Assembly: GCF_026151205.1 (NCBI RefSeq) | Contig: NC_087078.1 | Location: forward strand, 3,489,675 to 3,553,674 | DNA from: Bolinopsis microptera | Lineage: Eukaryota > Ctenophora > Tentaculata > Lobata > Bolinopsidae | Length of the DNA stretch: 64,000 nucleotides | Reading direction: 5' to 3' | Shown here: piece after piece, positions 44,480 to 57,530 of the stretch | Layout of the letters: the number at the start of each line of letters is the position of its first letter | Position numbering within the stretch: position 1 is the stretch's first letter | Made by a program: the position numbers and the translations under genes | The notes under the pieces: generated by a model | Seen by the model: the letters and a program-made list of their open reading frames with translations, nothing else | What the model was told of the DNA's origin: nothing | Database searches by the model: none

Positions 44480-47305
44480 ATTGCCTCGAAGCAGACTCTT
44501 CACTGTTTGATGTTCTGTCTGTGAAACCTCTCCGTGCTAACCAAAATATCAAACAAGCCATCATAAGGTTGAGTGATGATATTAGAATTGCTATACGAGA
44601 TAATAATAACAGGTTGTTCTTCGGTTTAGTGTCTTGCCAAGTGTATGACCAACTCTACATAAAGAGATGTAATAAGTGTCAAGGCTTTGGTCACTATTCT
44701 AAGACTTGTAAAAACCAAATGTATTGTGGTTTCTGCGCCGACCCTGGACATGAAACTCAACAATGTGATAATAAGGACAAGAATCCAGAAGAGAAAAATG
44801 ATCTTATGCCCACATACTGTTGTATGAACTGCTGTTTGACCAAAGTAACTTGATTGATATTTCCACGATTGAAATCCTGAAAAACTGTAACCTGAGTGAT
44901 CATTTCCCCATCATATTTGCCACTAAAAAGTTTCAAACTAACCTTAAAGCTCCTAAAACAATCAACACCAGAAAGCTTAAAACTGTGGATTGTGATCAAT
45001 TGGCAATTGATTTACTGATGTGCATATCTGACTATGAATTGGCAGACTGCTTTGTTGAATCTTGTGAACAATTTTTCCAATGTATTGGTAGTGTCCTAGA
45101 CGAACATGCACCTTTAGTTCAAAAGACTATAAGCTTTGTTCCACATGCTCCATGGTTTGATTCTGAATACAAAGATCAAAGGAAACTTAGAAGGAAAGCT
45201 GAAAGAAAAAAGCACAAAAGTGAGGAGAACAGGATACTCTTTGAAGAGATCCGAGATGAAACAACAAACATGGCTAATCTTAAAAAACAGCAATATTATA
45301 AAGGTTTACTTGATAGAAATCAGCATGATGTTAAAGCCATTTATAACATTGTCAATCGTGAGCTTGACAGACACCAGAATACTCCTCTCCCGGAGTCAGA
45401 AGATGTACCAAAACTGTGCAGTGATTTCAATCACTTTTTCAACGAGAAGATCAAGAAGATCAGAAAAGATTTCCCTGATATAGAAGATTTTGATGTCGAC
45501 AAGCACATGACAGTCTCGAGTAAAGAGATCAATTCTCAAGATCACTTATGTGAATTTGATCCATGCACAGAGGAAGAGCTGTCTGACATCATTAAGGAAA
45601 CTGGGATCAAGTGTGCACCATCTGATTTCCTTCCAACATCGATTCTCAAAGATAACATCACAAACTTTATTCCTGTCTTATGCAAACTGGTCAACCAGTC
45701 CCTAACCAAGGGTACATTTGAGGGCCTGAAAACGGCTGATATAATACCAACCATTAAAGACCACAGACTTGATCCTAATGACTTCAAGAGCTATCGACCT
45801 ATTTCCAACCTCTCTTTTCTCGGTAAACTGATCGAAAGAGTTGTGCTAAAAAGGTTAAATGACCACTTGGTTAAAAACGATCTCCATGTTCCTCAACAAT
45901 CTGCCTATAAAAAGTTTCACTCTACTGAGACCATCTTGTTGAAAGTAACAAATGACCTACTTCTGGCATGTGATAACAAATCCTCCACTGTTCTTATGAT
46001 GCTTTATCTATCTGCAGCCTTTGACACAGTAGAACACAGAAAGTTGCTCAAGATTCTTTCTGAAGAGTTACATATCAGAGGAACTGCTCTTAAATGGTTT
46101 AAAAGCTTCTTCGTAGGACGTACTCAAAGAACTAGGGTAGCTGTAGGCTCCACGACAAGTGATACAATCATTCTTGAATTTGGTATACATCCGATCTCTG
46201 TATAGGACCATAGAGGAATCTGGATTCAACGTGCAAGGATATGCAGATGACCACCAGGTATACAAAACCTCTTGTGATCAGGTTAATGTTTTGGGTATTC
46301 AACTTGGAAATTGTGCCAGGACCATACAGCGCTGGATGGTTGAATACTGCCTACAACTCAACCCAGGAAAAACCCAAATACTTGTGATTGCCTCACCTCA
46401 TGTGTTGAATCAGATATCTTTAGGAGGAGTACAGCTGTCAAATGACACGTGTATCAGATTTGTCAGCACAACAAAAAATCTTGGTGTGCAAATCGACCAT
46501 CACCTTACCTTTGAGCCTCAAATCATGTCCCTAAAAAACATTGTTTTAGACTCCTCAGGAATGTTATCAGAAGAAAGTATCTTTTTAGTAAAGCTCAGCT
46601 TAAGCTCATTGTTAATAGCATTATCGTCTGCAAATTGGATTACTGCAATGCCCTTTACTTTGGAATCAGTGACTACCTCATCCATCAGCTTCAACTCATT
46701 CAAAATGCTGCTGCTAAAGCAATAGTAGGACTATATAAACATGATCATTTAGGAGATACTCTGAAAGACCTTCATTGGCTGCCTATCAGTTACAGAATTC
46801 AGTACAAATTATTACTTCTTGTTTATAAATGTCTAAATGGCATGGGACCAGATTATTTTAAAAGAACAATGTTTAAATTTGCAAACTATAATCATCTTAT
46901 CTATTTGACTGAACCTAGAGTGCACACACAATATGGAGAAAGATCTTTTCAGAAAGTTGGCCCTAAATTATGGAATGAACTACCATTTGAGATTAAGAAT
47001 TGTACAACATTGGACTCTTTTAAAGTGTATCTGAAAACATTTCTTTTCAAACGTGCTCATAATATTGTATCTTAATATTTTTCAATCCTAGTTTTCCCTA
47101 TTTGGTTCTACTGGAAAATGCATACACATTATCGTTTATTTAGTGAATCAAGTCTAATCACCCTTATCTGGTTTAGAATATAAATGTGGGTTGCTTTTTC
47201 GGGTTTTATTGTATCCTGAACTGTTTTCGTGGCACACCTGTGCATTTTAAGTTGTTGTGCCACTATAATATTAAAGTTTAAATTATTATTATTTATTATT
47301 ATATA
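44480..47305 (+). mobile_element. Decayed L2/CR1-like non-LTR retrotransposon
   Basis: 44521-44853 has two CCHC zinc knuckles (CNKCQGFGHYSKTC, CGFCADPGHETQQC) from an ORF1-type protein. About 44820-46205 starts at the tail of an endonuclease (SDHFPIIF), then reverse transcriptase (YRPISNLSFLGKLIE, LSAAFDTVEH, WFKSFFVGRTQR). A break near 46200 removes the VPQG motif region. 46230-46725 resumes at YADD. 46635-47075 is the conserved C-terminus (LHWLPISYRIQYK, WNELPFEIKN). The element ends in a (tta)n-type run near 47282-47305, usual for L2. Most of the endonuclease is deleted, the frame is broken several times, and it is dead. Confidence 0.85.
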
Positions 47306-47340
47306 CTATTAAGTATCATAATCATAATATTTAGCTCTAA

Positions 47341-47995
47341 ATGGAATCCACTGTTACATCTGAAAACAAAGTCAAGATCAAATATTCAAGCTGCAGCGGC
47401 TGGTGTTACTCTATTAGAAATATAATTCGCACATGCTCATGGTGCCAAAGTAATGTCCATGTCAAATGTTTTAAGGATAATTTAGGCTGTACGAGATGCT
47501 GTGAAAGTATCATTCCTGGATTTCATGCAACCTACTATGAAATCTAAGACGACTACAATAAAATTAATAATGACATATTTAATCAGTACGATTAGAATAG
47601 TCGATTTAATCTTATTGGCGACGCCATGACCAACGAAGAGCATCAAAATTCAACTTGGAGCAATATTTCATCTTTCCTAACTAGTTGTCAGTACAAACAA
47701 AAACGTAACGTGAAAAAATCTACCTGCTCTCAACTTAAAATATTTTCTATGAACATAAGATCCCTTATTAAGAATATAGATCAACTACGTGATGATATTG
47801 AGACTTATGATAAGTATGATATATTGTGTTTTAACCGAACGGAATAAACGACGTTACCTTAAATGGATTTCATGAACCATTTATACAGGATCCAATTCGC
47901 CCATCTGGAAAAGGTGGGGGGCTAGCTATTTATGTACACAAACGTGTAGTCGATTATGATAAAAATTAATATTTTCACTCCAAACCCTGAATCAA
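47341..47995 (+). mobile_element. 5' fragment of a CR1-group LINE with zinc finger
   Basis: 47341-47547 encodes a PHD/RING-like cysteine finger (CSGWC, CSWCQSNVHVKC, CTRCC). 47626-47847 encodes the start of an AP-type endonuclease (LKIFSMNIRSLIKNIDQLRDD, YDILCFN). The next stretch continues with DPIRPSGKGGGLAIYV after a small deletion. The protein aligns closely with the start of the intact LINE ORF at 60747-64000, so the two belong to one family. The rest is missing. Confidence 0.8.
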
Positions 47996-49840
47996 CTAAT
48001 ACTAGTGGCGAATATTTCCAATTTATCAAGCTCCATCAGTGCAAAGCTTGTATCACGTGGTGACCCCCACTGTCGCTTCACTACTGTAGAGTTTCGACGA
48101 TACAGGGGGAGCCGCGCACTCGTGCGCGGCGGGTCATACAACGTAGGACAAGTGAAACAAATTTTAGTGAAACAAATTTAAAATTTTATCCTTTATTTTA
48201 CAATCATAATATAATAATATTTATAAGCCTCCGTTTTGAAAGTTTTAAATTTTAATATATTCACATTTCTATTTAAAATTCAATTTAATGTATAAGTCAA
48301 TAACTGGCCGCCAAAGCCGCGCATTCTTAAAAACATGATTAAATTGTTTATGATTATACGACAAATAGAAATAAATTTAAAATTATCCGTGGTTTTTAAA
48401 AAAAATAAATTATAATCTTACCTAAATCCAAAGCCAGCTTTGTAAAAATTTACTTTTAGATCAAAATATATCGTCAATTCTAAATATTTACAATGCAACA
48501 TTTCATTAATTTACATACAAGCGTACTCCAGCCCCTGCACGCATCCGTTCTTATGCGGCGCGGCTCAAGCCGCGCACGCACGTATTATTTTATACTTTTT
48601 GCTTTCTAATAAATATCGTGTCAATGTGTACGTCTAAATGTTCATGCTTTGTGTAAACCGAATCCAATTGAGATTAGTGACAAGGATAAGGACCCAAGTG
48701 CCTGTACGGCTTTTTCGGACCCCTGTGGACCACTACTCTTGAAGTCGCTCCACAACTATTGAACATTTATAACTGTTATATAATATATAACGACATTTGA
48801 CAATTATTATCATTAATCTATAATCTAGCTGTCTTGCTGAGGGGGAGGAGTAAACGCTTCACAAACTAAAGTGCTTACAACATACAAAATTTAAAACCAA
48901 TGCAAAGCATACAACAGAACGAAAATAATTGGCAATGTTTACCGTTCTCCCGCTAGCTTAGGAGACCTGAAGCGTTTCTAGAAATTTTCAAAAATACGAG
49001 ACACAGTACACCCGTAAACATATGACGCTTCATGGAGATTTCAACCTTGATTTACTGAAGCACAGCAGCGAACAAGCATGTCAGAACATTTGGTTCATTT
49101 GGAGCAAGCATTTGTTTGTTGTTTAGTTGTGTTGGAAGGGAACATTACTTGATTAATTCATCCATTAGGATTTTAATAACGATGAGCTAAGATATACCGT
49201 TCATCTTAGACTATTGGATCAATCTTATTATATGATTAGATTTTATAAACGAACCTGGCATACAAAAGATTGTAATGCGGAGGTTGGCTGGCTCTTCTAT
49301 AATAAATACGACACTCCAACTTACAGAATGCTTGCTAGAGATAAAACAAAATATTATCAGACTATACATGCAGCATGAGTAACTGGTGGATAAGCCTTCG
49401 GTAAAAACGGATCCGGAAAAGTCAATGCGGCACTCGGGTCCTTGGTATTGTCGTCGGTATATTGTCCATTATTTACGTTCTGCTTTCATAGTTCAAACAA
49501 TAGTGAGCTCTAAATATACAGCTTTAAACCGATTAAGTATGAATGAATGAAATACCTGACAATCCGCACTCCTATAATTCAAAAGCATGAGTAACTCGTA
49601 GTGATGTACGATTTCTAGAAAGTTTAAATTAAATTTGGCGCTCACAGGTCCTCGTGATCATGTGATCGCCGCATAATGTTCCGTAAATGCGCACTGCGCA
49701 GGGCACCTTCAAGCTTAAATTATTCACCATACTGAGGCAGTCAACCAACGCGCGGCTTTATTTTTATGATATGATATGTTTTGATTGTTATTAATAAATA
49801 CCAAAATTTAAATTTGTTTTACTAAATTTGTTTTACTATT
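47996..49840. other. Gene-free region with weak inverted repeats
   Basis: Positions 48040-48135 (tcacgtggtgacccccactg ... gagccgcgcactcgtgcgcgg) resemble 51180-51280. A GC-rich block (cgccgcgcg-type) lies near 48110-48140 and 48540-48580. Positions 48680-48720 (aaggacccaagtgcc) are inverted at 49410-49440 (ggcactcgggtcctt), suggesting a 0.75-kb foldback remnant. No exon is supported. Confidence 0.5.
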
Positions 49841-49844
49841 GCGT

Positions 49845-50020
49845 CCTCTAACAGCAGTTAGCAGCAATTAGTAGAAGTTAGCAGCAGTTAGCTTACTGGG
49901 CCGCGCTCAGCCTGTCATTCCACCAAATCTATATATTATGTTAATGAACATAATAGCCTGGGGTCCTCAGGTAACAGTTAGCAGCAGTTTCTTTGCACTT
50001 TGGAGTTTGGTCCTCTGATC
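49845..50020. mobile_element. Hairpin MITE, degenerate copy with nested small element
   Basis: The right half (gcagcagtttctttgcactttgg...gtcctct) and left half (cctctaacagcagttagcag) match the MITEs at 5256 and 50332. The 85-bp element at 49891-49975 is inserted between them. Confidence 0.65.
49891..49975 (-). repeat. 82-bp-type short element, copy 3
   Basis: The reverse complement of the element at 2011-2092. It begins gcttactgggccgcgctcag, contains cctgtcattcc, and ends ggggtcctcaggtaac. It is flanked by agtta on both sides within the degenerate hairpin MITE. Confidence 0.75.
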
Positions 50021-50331
50021 TTGTGGGGTGCAAGATAAAAATAAACTTGCTCGGATTTTCAAAATTTTTGTACGATTGTTTTCTGGAGACTGTAAGAATT
50101 TTCACAGTACCAAATTTGTCATAATTTTATATTATGGAATGATCATTGAGTTTCGCCTAGGTGCCATATTTGATGGTGCGCGGCTTTTGGAGCAAAATTA
50201 GCTGTAAAAGTCGCGTATTTTGATAAAATTCGTTAATTTTTGTCGTATTATTTTGTCATATCTTCGGTTCAATTCTTGAATATGAATCATTCTGAAAATT
50301 TGTCAGAACCTTCCAATTATGCTTAACTACG

Positions 50332-50496
50332 CACAGGAGGGGCTAAGTGCAAAGAAACTGCTGCTCAATGCTGCTCACTGCTGCTCACTGCTGCTCACTG
50401 ATGCTCACTGCTGCTCACTGCTACTAACTGCTGCTCACTGCTGCTCACTGCTGCTCACTGTGAGCAGCAGTTTCTTTGCACTTAGCACCTCCTGTG
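50332..50496. mobile_element. Hairpin MITE (CACAGGAGG ends), copy 2
   Basis: 165 bp, with ends cacaggaggggctaagtgc and gcacttagcacctcctgtg. TACG lies on both sides (50328-50331 and 50497-50500). The inside is a run of actgctgctc units that gives false ORFs. Confidence 0.88.
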
Positions 50497-50500
50497 TACG

Positions 50501-51837
50501 GAACACTAAATTAGTTGGGAGAGATTGGCCTTAACGGGTGATACTCGTAAAATATTTGTTCCGTATATTATATACAAGACCGTCGACGAGTCCATCTCGG
50601 CGCGCGTCCTGGTAGGTTATAAATTTACAAGATTGGCTTTGATTAGAGGCCTTGATCAGAGGTCTAAAAATGACAAAATAACTTTAAATTCGTTGATAAC
50701 TCAAATTCTTACATCTTACCATCGAAATTACTCAAACTAATTTAGGTTCAGTAAAACATAAGTGTTTATATTACGTAAGCTGACCAAATTTTAATAAAAT
50801 TGTTGTATGGGAAGTATTATAACTTTTTGATTGTTTCCGAAATAATGTGCTGGCCGAAATACGAGCTAAAAACCATTCAATGGTCAGCGCGCGCGTCTTA
50901 TGATCGATGGCGCACGGCCTAATTAGAGGGTTAAGGTTTTGAATATTCGTTCAGGGCTAGGCTAGCTAAAGAACGAGTTGAAATTAAAAATAACGGTTAA
51001 GTGTAAATGGAGTGATTAATCATTCCGATTTTCTCACGGATATGCAAAAAGTGAAATTAGTCTTGAACAGAGAAAATGACATTTTATGTAATATTGAATA
51101 TAATGTTCACTTCATTATTCGTTATTCATTCTTTGTTCTCGCTGATCTTACCATGATTGATGATTATGATTACTGATTGCATCACGTTGTGACCCCTATT
51201 GTAGTTTTGTAGGTTTATAACCTACCAGGACTGTCGTTTCACTAGTATATTGTGGCGAAAACCACGATACAGCGCTTATGATCGAAAGTCGTTGTGCAGT
51301 CAGCAGTCTAGTAGTGCTTAATTGACGATGTCAATTCATCTCAGCTCGGTGCGGCACAGTAGCGCATCTCGCCGATTTAGAGTAACGCATTGCGCTACAA
51401 CAGTAGTGCGCGCGCCCACTGAAGGCGGCAAAGGAAAGAAGCGTGTCACTTCAACTTGGTACGCGAAGGCCCATTCACAGATGTGATGTCACTCATCTAT
51501 ATTTTTCGAAGTAGCCTCAGGAAACTTTACCGGTTAGGGTCTATCTCCGTAAATAAAATAAATATCTACTTTCGGTTTTCAACAGAATCTTCGTACTCTC
51601 GTGAAACTAAAGTTATTTCTTTATAAAAAAGGGAGCTAACTAACAAAATTTATTTCATTTTACAGGAGCAAAATTTGGGACAGCGTAGGTTTTGAGCTAT
51701 ATAGAGAGCTATTTCAAAAAATCTTATTTCAGCCCAAATAAAAGTTACAACTTTAATTTTGCGGATTTTGTCCTTTTATGTCTTATTGGCTGAATTGTGT
51801 CACGTGCAGCTTGGACAATGGAATGTCTCCAACCGGC
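50501..51837. other. Gene-free region
   Basis: No exon was seen. Positions 51180-51480 carry diverged repeat blocks shared with 1721-1810 and with 48040-48135. Confidence 0.5.
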
Positions 51838-52128
51838 TGTTAAAAAAGCACTCCTGTAGCGAGCCCGCCTTCACCTAACCATGTGCTTTGCGCCAGGCCA
51901 CTTCGGGCGCGCTTGTTGGGTGGGTTGGTGGCTAGAGCCCTTTTTACCGCTGTGAGGCGGGCGCGCGCCATTGCAAGCGCAAGGGCTTTGGATAGAGCAA
52001 AGCCCGCCAGCCGGTAAGGTTTTCTTGGGGGCGCGCCGCTTTCCTCTTTCTGGCCCGCAAGGCAAGTGCTACGAAGTAGTGCGCGTTGGGCTAAAAGTGC
52101 GCGTTGGGTCAAAAAGGCCCATGCAGTT
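51838..52128. other. GC-rich 290-bp island
   Basis: In an AT-rich region this block is markedly GC-rich (gggcgcgcgccattgcaagcg, gggggcgcgccgctttcc) and ends with two gtgcgcgttggg units. An open frame on the minus strand (51840-52112) looks compositional. It could be a repeat, a CpG-island promoter or foreign DNA. No tRNA-like box B was found. Confidence 0.5.
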
Positions 52129-52720
52129 ATGAGTTAGGTAAAATTTCACTCCACATAATTTTGCATTTTAAATTTCATTTCGTTTCTTCTGTCATGTGCC
52201 AAATATCAATAAAATGCTTGAAATCAAATATTAATGAACGTGACTGCAGTAGTTGTATTGTGTATTGTTGTTTGTTGTCCGTTCTTTTTTCAAAAATGTA
52301 AGAAAACTTCGATTTCAATTATAAGAATATAAATTAAAAGTTATCAACACAAATTTATACGTTTGTTCATTCCCCAACCGATTAACCGTCATTTGTGATC
52401 AAAAGCTCCATTATATTTACTGTACAAGTTATGTGCAATATGATTTCCTTCCTACAGCAAATGGGATCTCGGGTATCCGAATATTCAGCTACCCAAATAT
52501 TTTGGTTAAGATGAGCAGATCAGTTAAGTTCCATACCACACACACAGCTTTCGTTCCGTTCTTCACTTTAAATTCAGCGGCACGAAATTGGTATCTCCAT
52601 AACCGAAATGATAAGCGAGTTAACAAATAGAAATGGTCATGGCATCGAATGAGAGTTAGACCTAAAGTAACACGTTGAATTTTAGTTCTTCAGGCTGCTA
52701 AGCTGATCGTAGCTGTGTTT

Positions 52721-55700
52721 TCAGGATGCTGTCCTAGAGATGCCAGGGTTTTTCCATTTTGCCACCGCTCTGTTCACGATGTCTGTTTTCATAAGGTACC
52801 AACTTTGAACATCCTGAAAAGAAAGACGTTAGTATTCAGTGGAATAGTGGACATAAAACCTACCATTGATAATTCTGTTTAATTTTCTAGACAATGTTGA
52901 TGATTTTAAGCACGATACCCTCTTTGTGAAGGACGAAGATACAACTCAAGATTCAATTCTAGACTGTTATACTTTTGCAGACTGATCTGCAATTAAAGCT
53001 CTATTTAGACGATTAGACAAGTAATATCTATTAATAAGCATAAGACTTCCTGGGACCATATACTTATGATCGATGAGGATAATTGTGGGTGCAGCCCAAG
53101 CTTCAATTCTAGACCGTAACATTTTGATAGCCTAGCCGACTGATTCGCAATCTAAGCATTATCTAGACGAACAGACAAATAAAATCTATCAAAAGAAAGG
53201 AGTACAATTCAGTGCGCGGAACAGATTTACGCCGAACAATTTTGTCGGCACAATAAATCTGGCATTACATAATACTTATCTAATATCTATAGTGCACTTG
53301 ATAATCACTATCACGATGATATAGATTAGATCCAGCCTTCAAACTGAAGTTCTAACCCGATCTTTAGTCACCTTTAGTCTAACATAATCATGGTAGGATA
53401 ATATCAAAGTACCCCTAATTATCACAGTCATAAAAGTTTAACATCGTTGTAGTAACGAGAATACTTTAAGAATTATCTCAAAAATTAAGTTTAATCCAGA
53501 TGATTGCAGTGAGAACTGAAGGAGTAAAATTCTAACTCTTCCACTTATTCGGATAATCGTTTAGTAAAATGATTTAATTATAATACAACTGATCTTGTAG
53601 TTGTAAAACGCAAGATGATAAACGAAAAGTGTTGAGATTGTTTAGGAGGGGGTCGAAAAAGTACAGTCTAACCATTTCAAAATGTGACAACTTGCCTGAG
53701 GATGGTCCTTTCTGTCGTCTGTCTTCACTGCACAGCTAGTTGCATCAGTAGATAACACTACTCGCCAGCCCTTCATATTCACCTGCAACACGTTGATTAA
53801 TATTTCCATTATTTGGACATAAATTGGACAAAACTTACGGTTTTGTCAGTTGAATTGGTATCCGAGACCTTTTTTAAGTCACAGCAATCCTCTCTCTGTG
53901 GTCTCAGGAGCCAGTAAATACCCGGTAAAGGCTTTAAGTCTTATCTTTACCTTTTGGAGAAGATGACAGAGCATACTTCGGGCCTCTATTCCATCGTTAG
54001 CATTGTTCCCACTCCATGGCTGACCTCTAATCTTGAAATCAAAAGCACGTCTGAATGTGGACTCCTTAATGATACCTCGCTGACCATATCGCTCCTAAAA
54101 CGGGTTTAGTGAGGTTAGTCAAGTTAAGAATCTAGGTGACGTATCCGTAAAATTCTGGCAATATTCATTACATGAATAGACTATTTGTATTCATCCCTGT
54201 ATTTCTCCAATGCACAAATTAATCGAGCAGAAAATTGAGAATGAAAGAAACGGTCGGAATTTAATTTTAAAATTTCAACTTTGAACTCACCATAATGACC
54301 GATCTGACACAATTGTTGAAATCTTCGGGGGCGTTCATGATTCGTATTCTGTCGTTTTCGTCGAAACTTATACAAATAACTTGCAAATGTGTAGGTATAC
54401 CTTTCCTGTAAAGAGTTTGTAATTCGAAAAAAAGCTTTGCACAATTAATCGTCACTTGTACATAGTTACTTGTTCTTGAATTCAATCATTTTAAAACTAA
54501 TTACAACACTACAAATCTTTTACATTTATTGAGCTATGTAAGTTATTATAACGTCCTGTCTATGACAAAGGCGTGTTGCCGAAACGTCGACAACTAATTG
54601 TTTTGAAACACTGAGTGGAGACTCTCACTTCGTCACCGCAACTACCAAACTACATTACACAGTATACTTAAAACTTTGAAAAGATCAAAATAACTCACCT
54701 AAATATCATTAGACTTTTATTGATGAGTCTTGAAGAGGGATTAATGGCTGTTTGTACCCTAAACCCTTTTTCTAGAAGGTTCTCCAAAATCTTAATCATC
54801 AGGAATCGCGTTTGGATCGCCTCAGTACTCTCACACCAAAACGGATTCCCTTTTATCTCAAACTCGTGACTTCCGTTCTTTATCGACTAAGAAAGGTGTG
54901 GTTGTAAGTACTCATGATTAAAAACAATGGTACTACTATCGGGTACGAATCGACAGCCATTGTAAACCTGTATTGTCAAAGCAAGTAAGAACATCGGATA
55001 TCAATATGACTACTATCAGAGGATTTTCTGGAAATTTCCAGTCGCTATGGATCCACCACAACAACAGCCTAGCTCACATTCAGTGCTCACACACGTACAA
55101 GTTCTGCAATATTAAACATCAGTACCATTCATGTCGAGTAACAAGCAGTAGCACTAGCAGTTACATTTAAAAACACATTTTACAAGCGTACTTAAGTAGT
55201 ATGAACAGCTGCTTCCTACCTCGGAAATGATTTCCCCCTCCCAATCTGTGATTATCTTTCTCAAGTCGTCGATTATTGAGGGTATGGAGGAATGCAGGAC
55301 TCGTAACTTATCCTTCCCGTTTATACTTAAACTACAGGAAATGTTCACGTCAAAATTTGACCGTAAGACAGCACGAAATATGGAAAACTAGAATAGGATA
55401 ATTGGAATTTCACAGCGGAAAAACTATTATAAAAGTTAAACGTACTAGGTTAGTTTACTACTCCCTTATCAAAGTAAACTAGTTCCAACCTGAAAAAGCT
55501 CCTAACGAGGTCGTTTATAGCAGGAGCAGTTCGAGTCTTCATGAAAAAGAGGGTGTCTCTGGCGTTTTTAACTCTGGCAGTGGTGATAAGTTCCCATCCG
55601 ACCATTCCCAGGTAATTAACCATCTTGTGAAGAAGAGATCTGGCGGCTGCTGACATGCTCTTGATGTCCAGCCAAGGTTTACCACCAAGCGCTACCACTA

Positions 55701-57049
55701 TCCCAGACTTACAATATGTTTCCTGCAGGGTGGATATTTCAATCAGCTCATAATCTCTGTCAAAGATCGTTGAGGCTGGAAATTTATGTTTCTGTTACCA
55801 TTCAAATGGGAGATTAATCTGATATAAACTTTAAACAGTCAATTAATTAACACCAGCAAAATAAATACAAATCTCTCAGAACCGCACGGTTACCTTTTTA
55901 ACTCCCTTGCCCCAGTTTTCGTTGAGTATTTTAATCAGTTCGTGTTTCGTTGATTTGGGGATATTGGTCAGGTACATTAGGTTCTCACCGCTGAGTGTCA
56001 CAGTGAAGATGTGAACGTTAGCGGCGTCCTTGATGGGTATAGCTGGTCTTTTTAGAAAGAAAGTACTGAGGTCCCTTACCCGGGATAGATCTGATGATAT
56101 GATAATTTCCCATCCTCCCGCGTATAGTTCCTGTAGAAGATTTTGTTAAAATTTGGTTTTCTAGAAAATATCTATATAGTGCTACAAGAATACTTATACG
56201 TTTACATAGTCAGTAAGAAACTTAAGATACTGAAATTGACATAATATTCAATTTGGAAAAGTGAGTACCTGTATCATAAGACATATTAATCGGTGAACTC
56301 TAAGAGCATATTCGCTGTTAAATGAATTCCAGAAGGGCGTCCCTTTTAACTTCAACTCCCAGTATCCTCCTTCATCCAGCTGAAGAAAGAAGCACGAGTA
56401 AAATCAACTCCTGTCAACCCTACCTAACCATTCTTAAAGGTAATTCTTATTGTGAGGATCAAACTGATATGAAGTTTGAATAATTATAATTATCGGAGAA
56501 TTAATGAACAGATGAATTTGCCAACTGTATTACTTATAATCTGCTATAACACATTAATAAAAAGTAGAAACTTGAAGCGTACAATTTTCACATTAAAAAC
56601 TCACTTCATGAGTTATTCCAGGCGGCCAGTTGCATTTTATCACCTGTCAGAACATTAAAGGGAATTAAAGTGTGAGAACTTTATGGTGTGAGACAACAGG
56701 TCCTTAGTCACGGCTGTACTAAGACAGAACGGGTATTTAGAAGAAGGAAGCTGTAAAAATTCGCTTAAATGTAGATTTAAACTCGCTGCTTTCGGCCACA
56801 CTATATTTTCATGTACACACCAATTGTGCCTGACGCATATCAAATGATGGGTTTGACAACACTTTATGCGGTGTCGAAAGAAAGGTTAGGACAACACTGT
56901 ACCTTGCGGATGATGTTTTTGACGTCCTTGTTTGCGTGAATTACACGGATAGTGTTCGTCTCTCGGATGGTGAGACAGTAGTAGTTCAAGTACGCCTCAC
57001 CTTTCTCTAGCTGAAAAGTCGAGTTGTCCGCTCCCATCGCCAACCATGC
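52721..57049 (-). CDS. Tandem-repeat protein with GxPW / GWE / WPPGI modules, at least 11 exons
   Basis: Exons on the minus strand: 57049-56903, 56643-56605, 56379-56269, 56130-55894, 55791-55490, 55331-55220, 54886-54699, 54405-54291, 54094-53951, 53782-53696 and 52813-52721 (TGA). Every junction keeps frame (phases 0 or 2), and every exon has an AG acceptor and GT donor except one GC donor. The joined 524 residues hold about four and a half copies of a ~100-residue module. Each has FxLxGxPFW or GxPW, an arginine-led helix, GWE or similar (GGWEII, VGWELI, KGWRVV), S..DLSR, then a beta strand with a D.L/R...NAP step, and a W..GI.KE link. The last module ends DVQSWYLM. I remember similar modules in other invertebrate proteins but cannot name the family. 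No signal peptide or membrane helix is seen. The N-terminus lies upstream, perhaps at 59250. Confidence 0.8.
52814..53695. other. Last intron of the tandem-repeat gene, with duplicated segment
   Basis: About 52940-53050 and 53090-53195 are diverged direct duplicates (caattctagac, agacgat/aacagacaa). The intron begins GCAAGT on the minus strand instead of GT. Confidence 0.55.
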
Positions 57050-57189
57050 CTGAAAACATCACTATGGTAATGGGCCAGATAACAAATATTACCATGGTAA
57101 TGGGCCAGATAACAAATATTACCATGGTTACGAGACAAGGGTTCAATATCAAGACATATTCCACTAAAGTAGCTTGTCACATTATAGAT

Positions 57190-57530
57190 ATGATATTTGA
57201 CCAAAACCCATAATCATGGGTAGAGTGTACCGCTGCCAGTGTCTCTCTTTTCCAAACAAAAGGAAATGATATTAATTTGAATAACCGTCCGAAAATGCAA
57301 ATTGATACCGAGAATGAAATCGGTCGCTCGCTTTTTCCATTCGATCACGGCTTACGAATTATAATATAAAGCTTATTGATTGGAAAAAGCGAGCGACCGA
57401 TTTCATTCTCGGTATCAATTTGCATTTTCGGACGGTTATTCAAATTAATATCATTTCCTTTTGTTTGGAAAAGAGAGACACTGGCAGCGGTACACTCTAC
57501 CCATGATTATGGGTTTTGGTCAAATATCAT
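57190..57530. repeat. Perfect 150-bp inverted repeat
   Basis: 57190-57339 and 57381-57530 are exact reverse complements by eye, with a 41-bp AT-rich spacer. The arms begin atgatatttgaccaaaaccc and end gctcgctttttcca. Confidence 0.9.

Noticed and set aside
50319-50534. 71-codon ORF with repeated AHCCSLLLT
   Set aside because: A translation of the ctgctcact units of the hairpin MITE.
51840-52112. 90-codon minus-strand ORF in the GC-rich island
   Set aside because: High GC alone lengthens ORFs; the peptide is Ala/Arg/Leu-rich and low in complexity.
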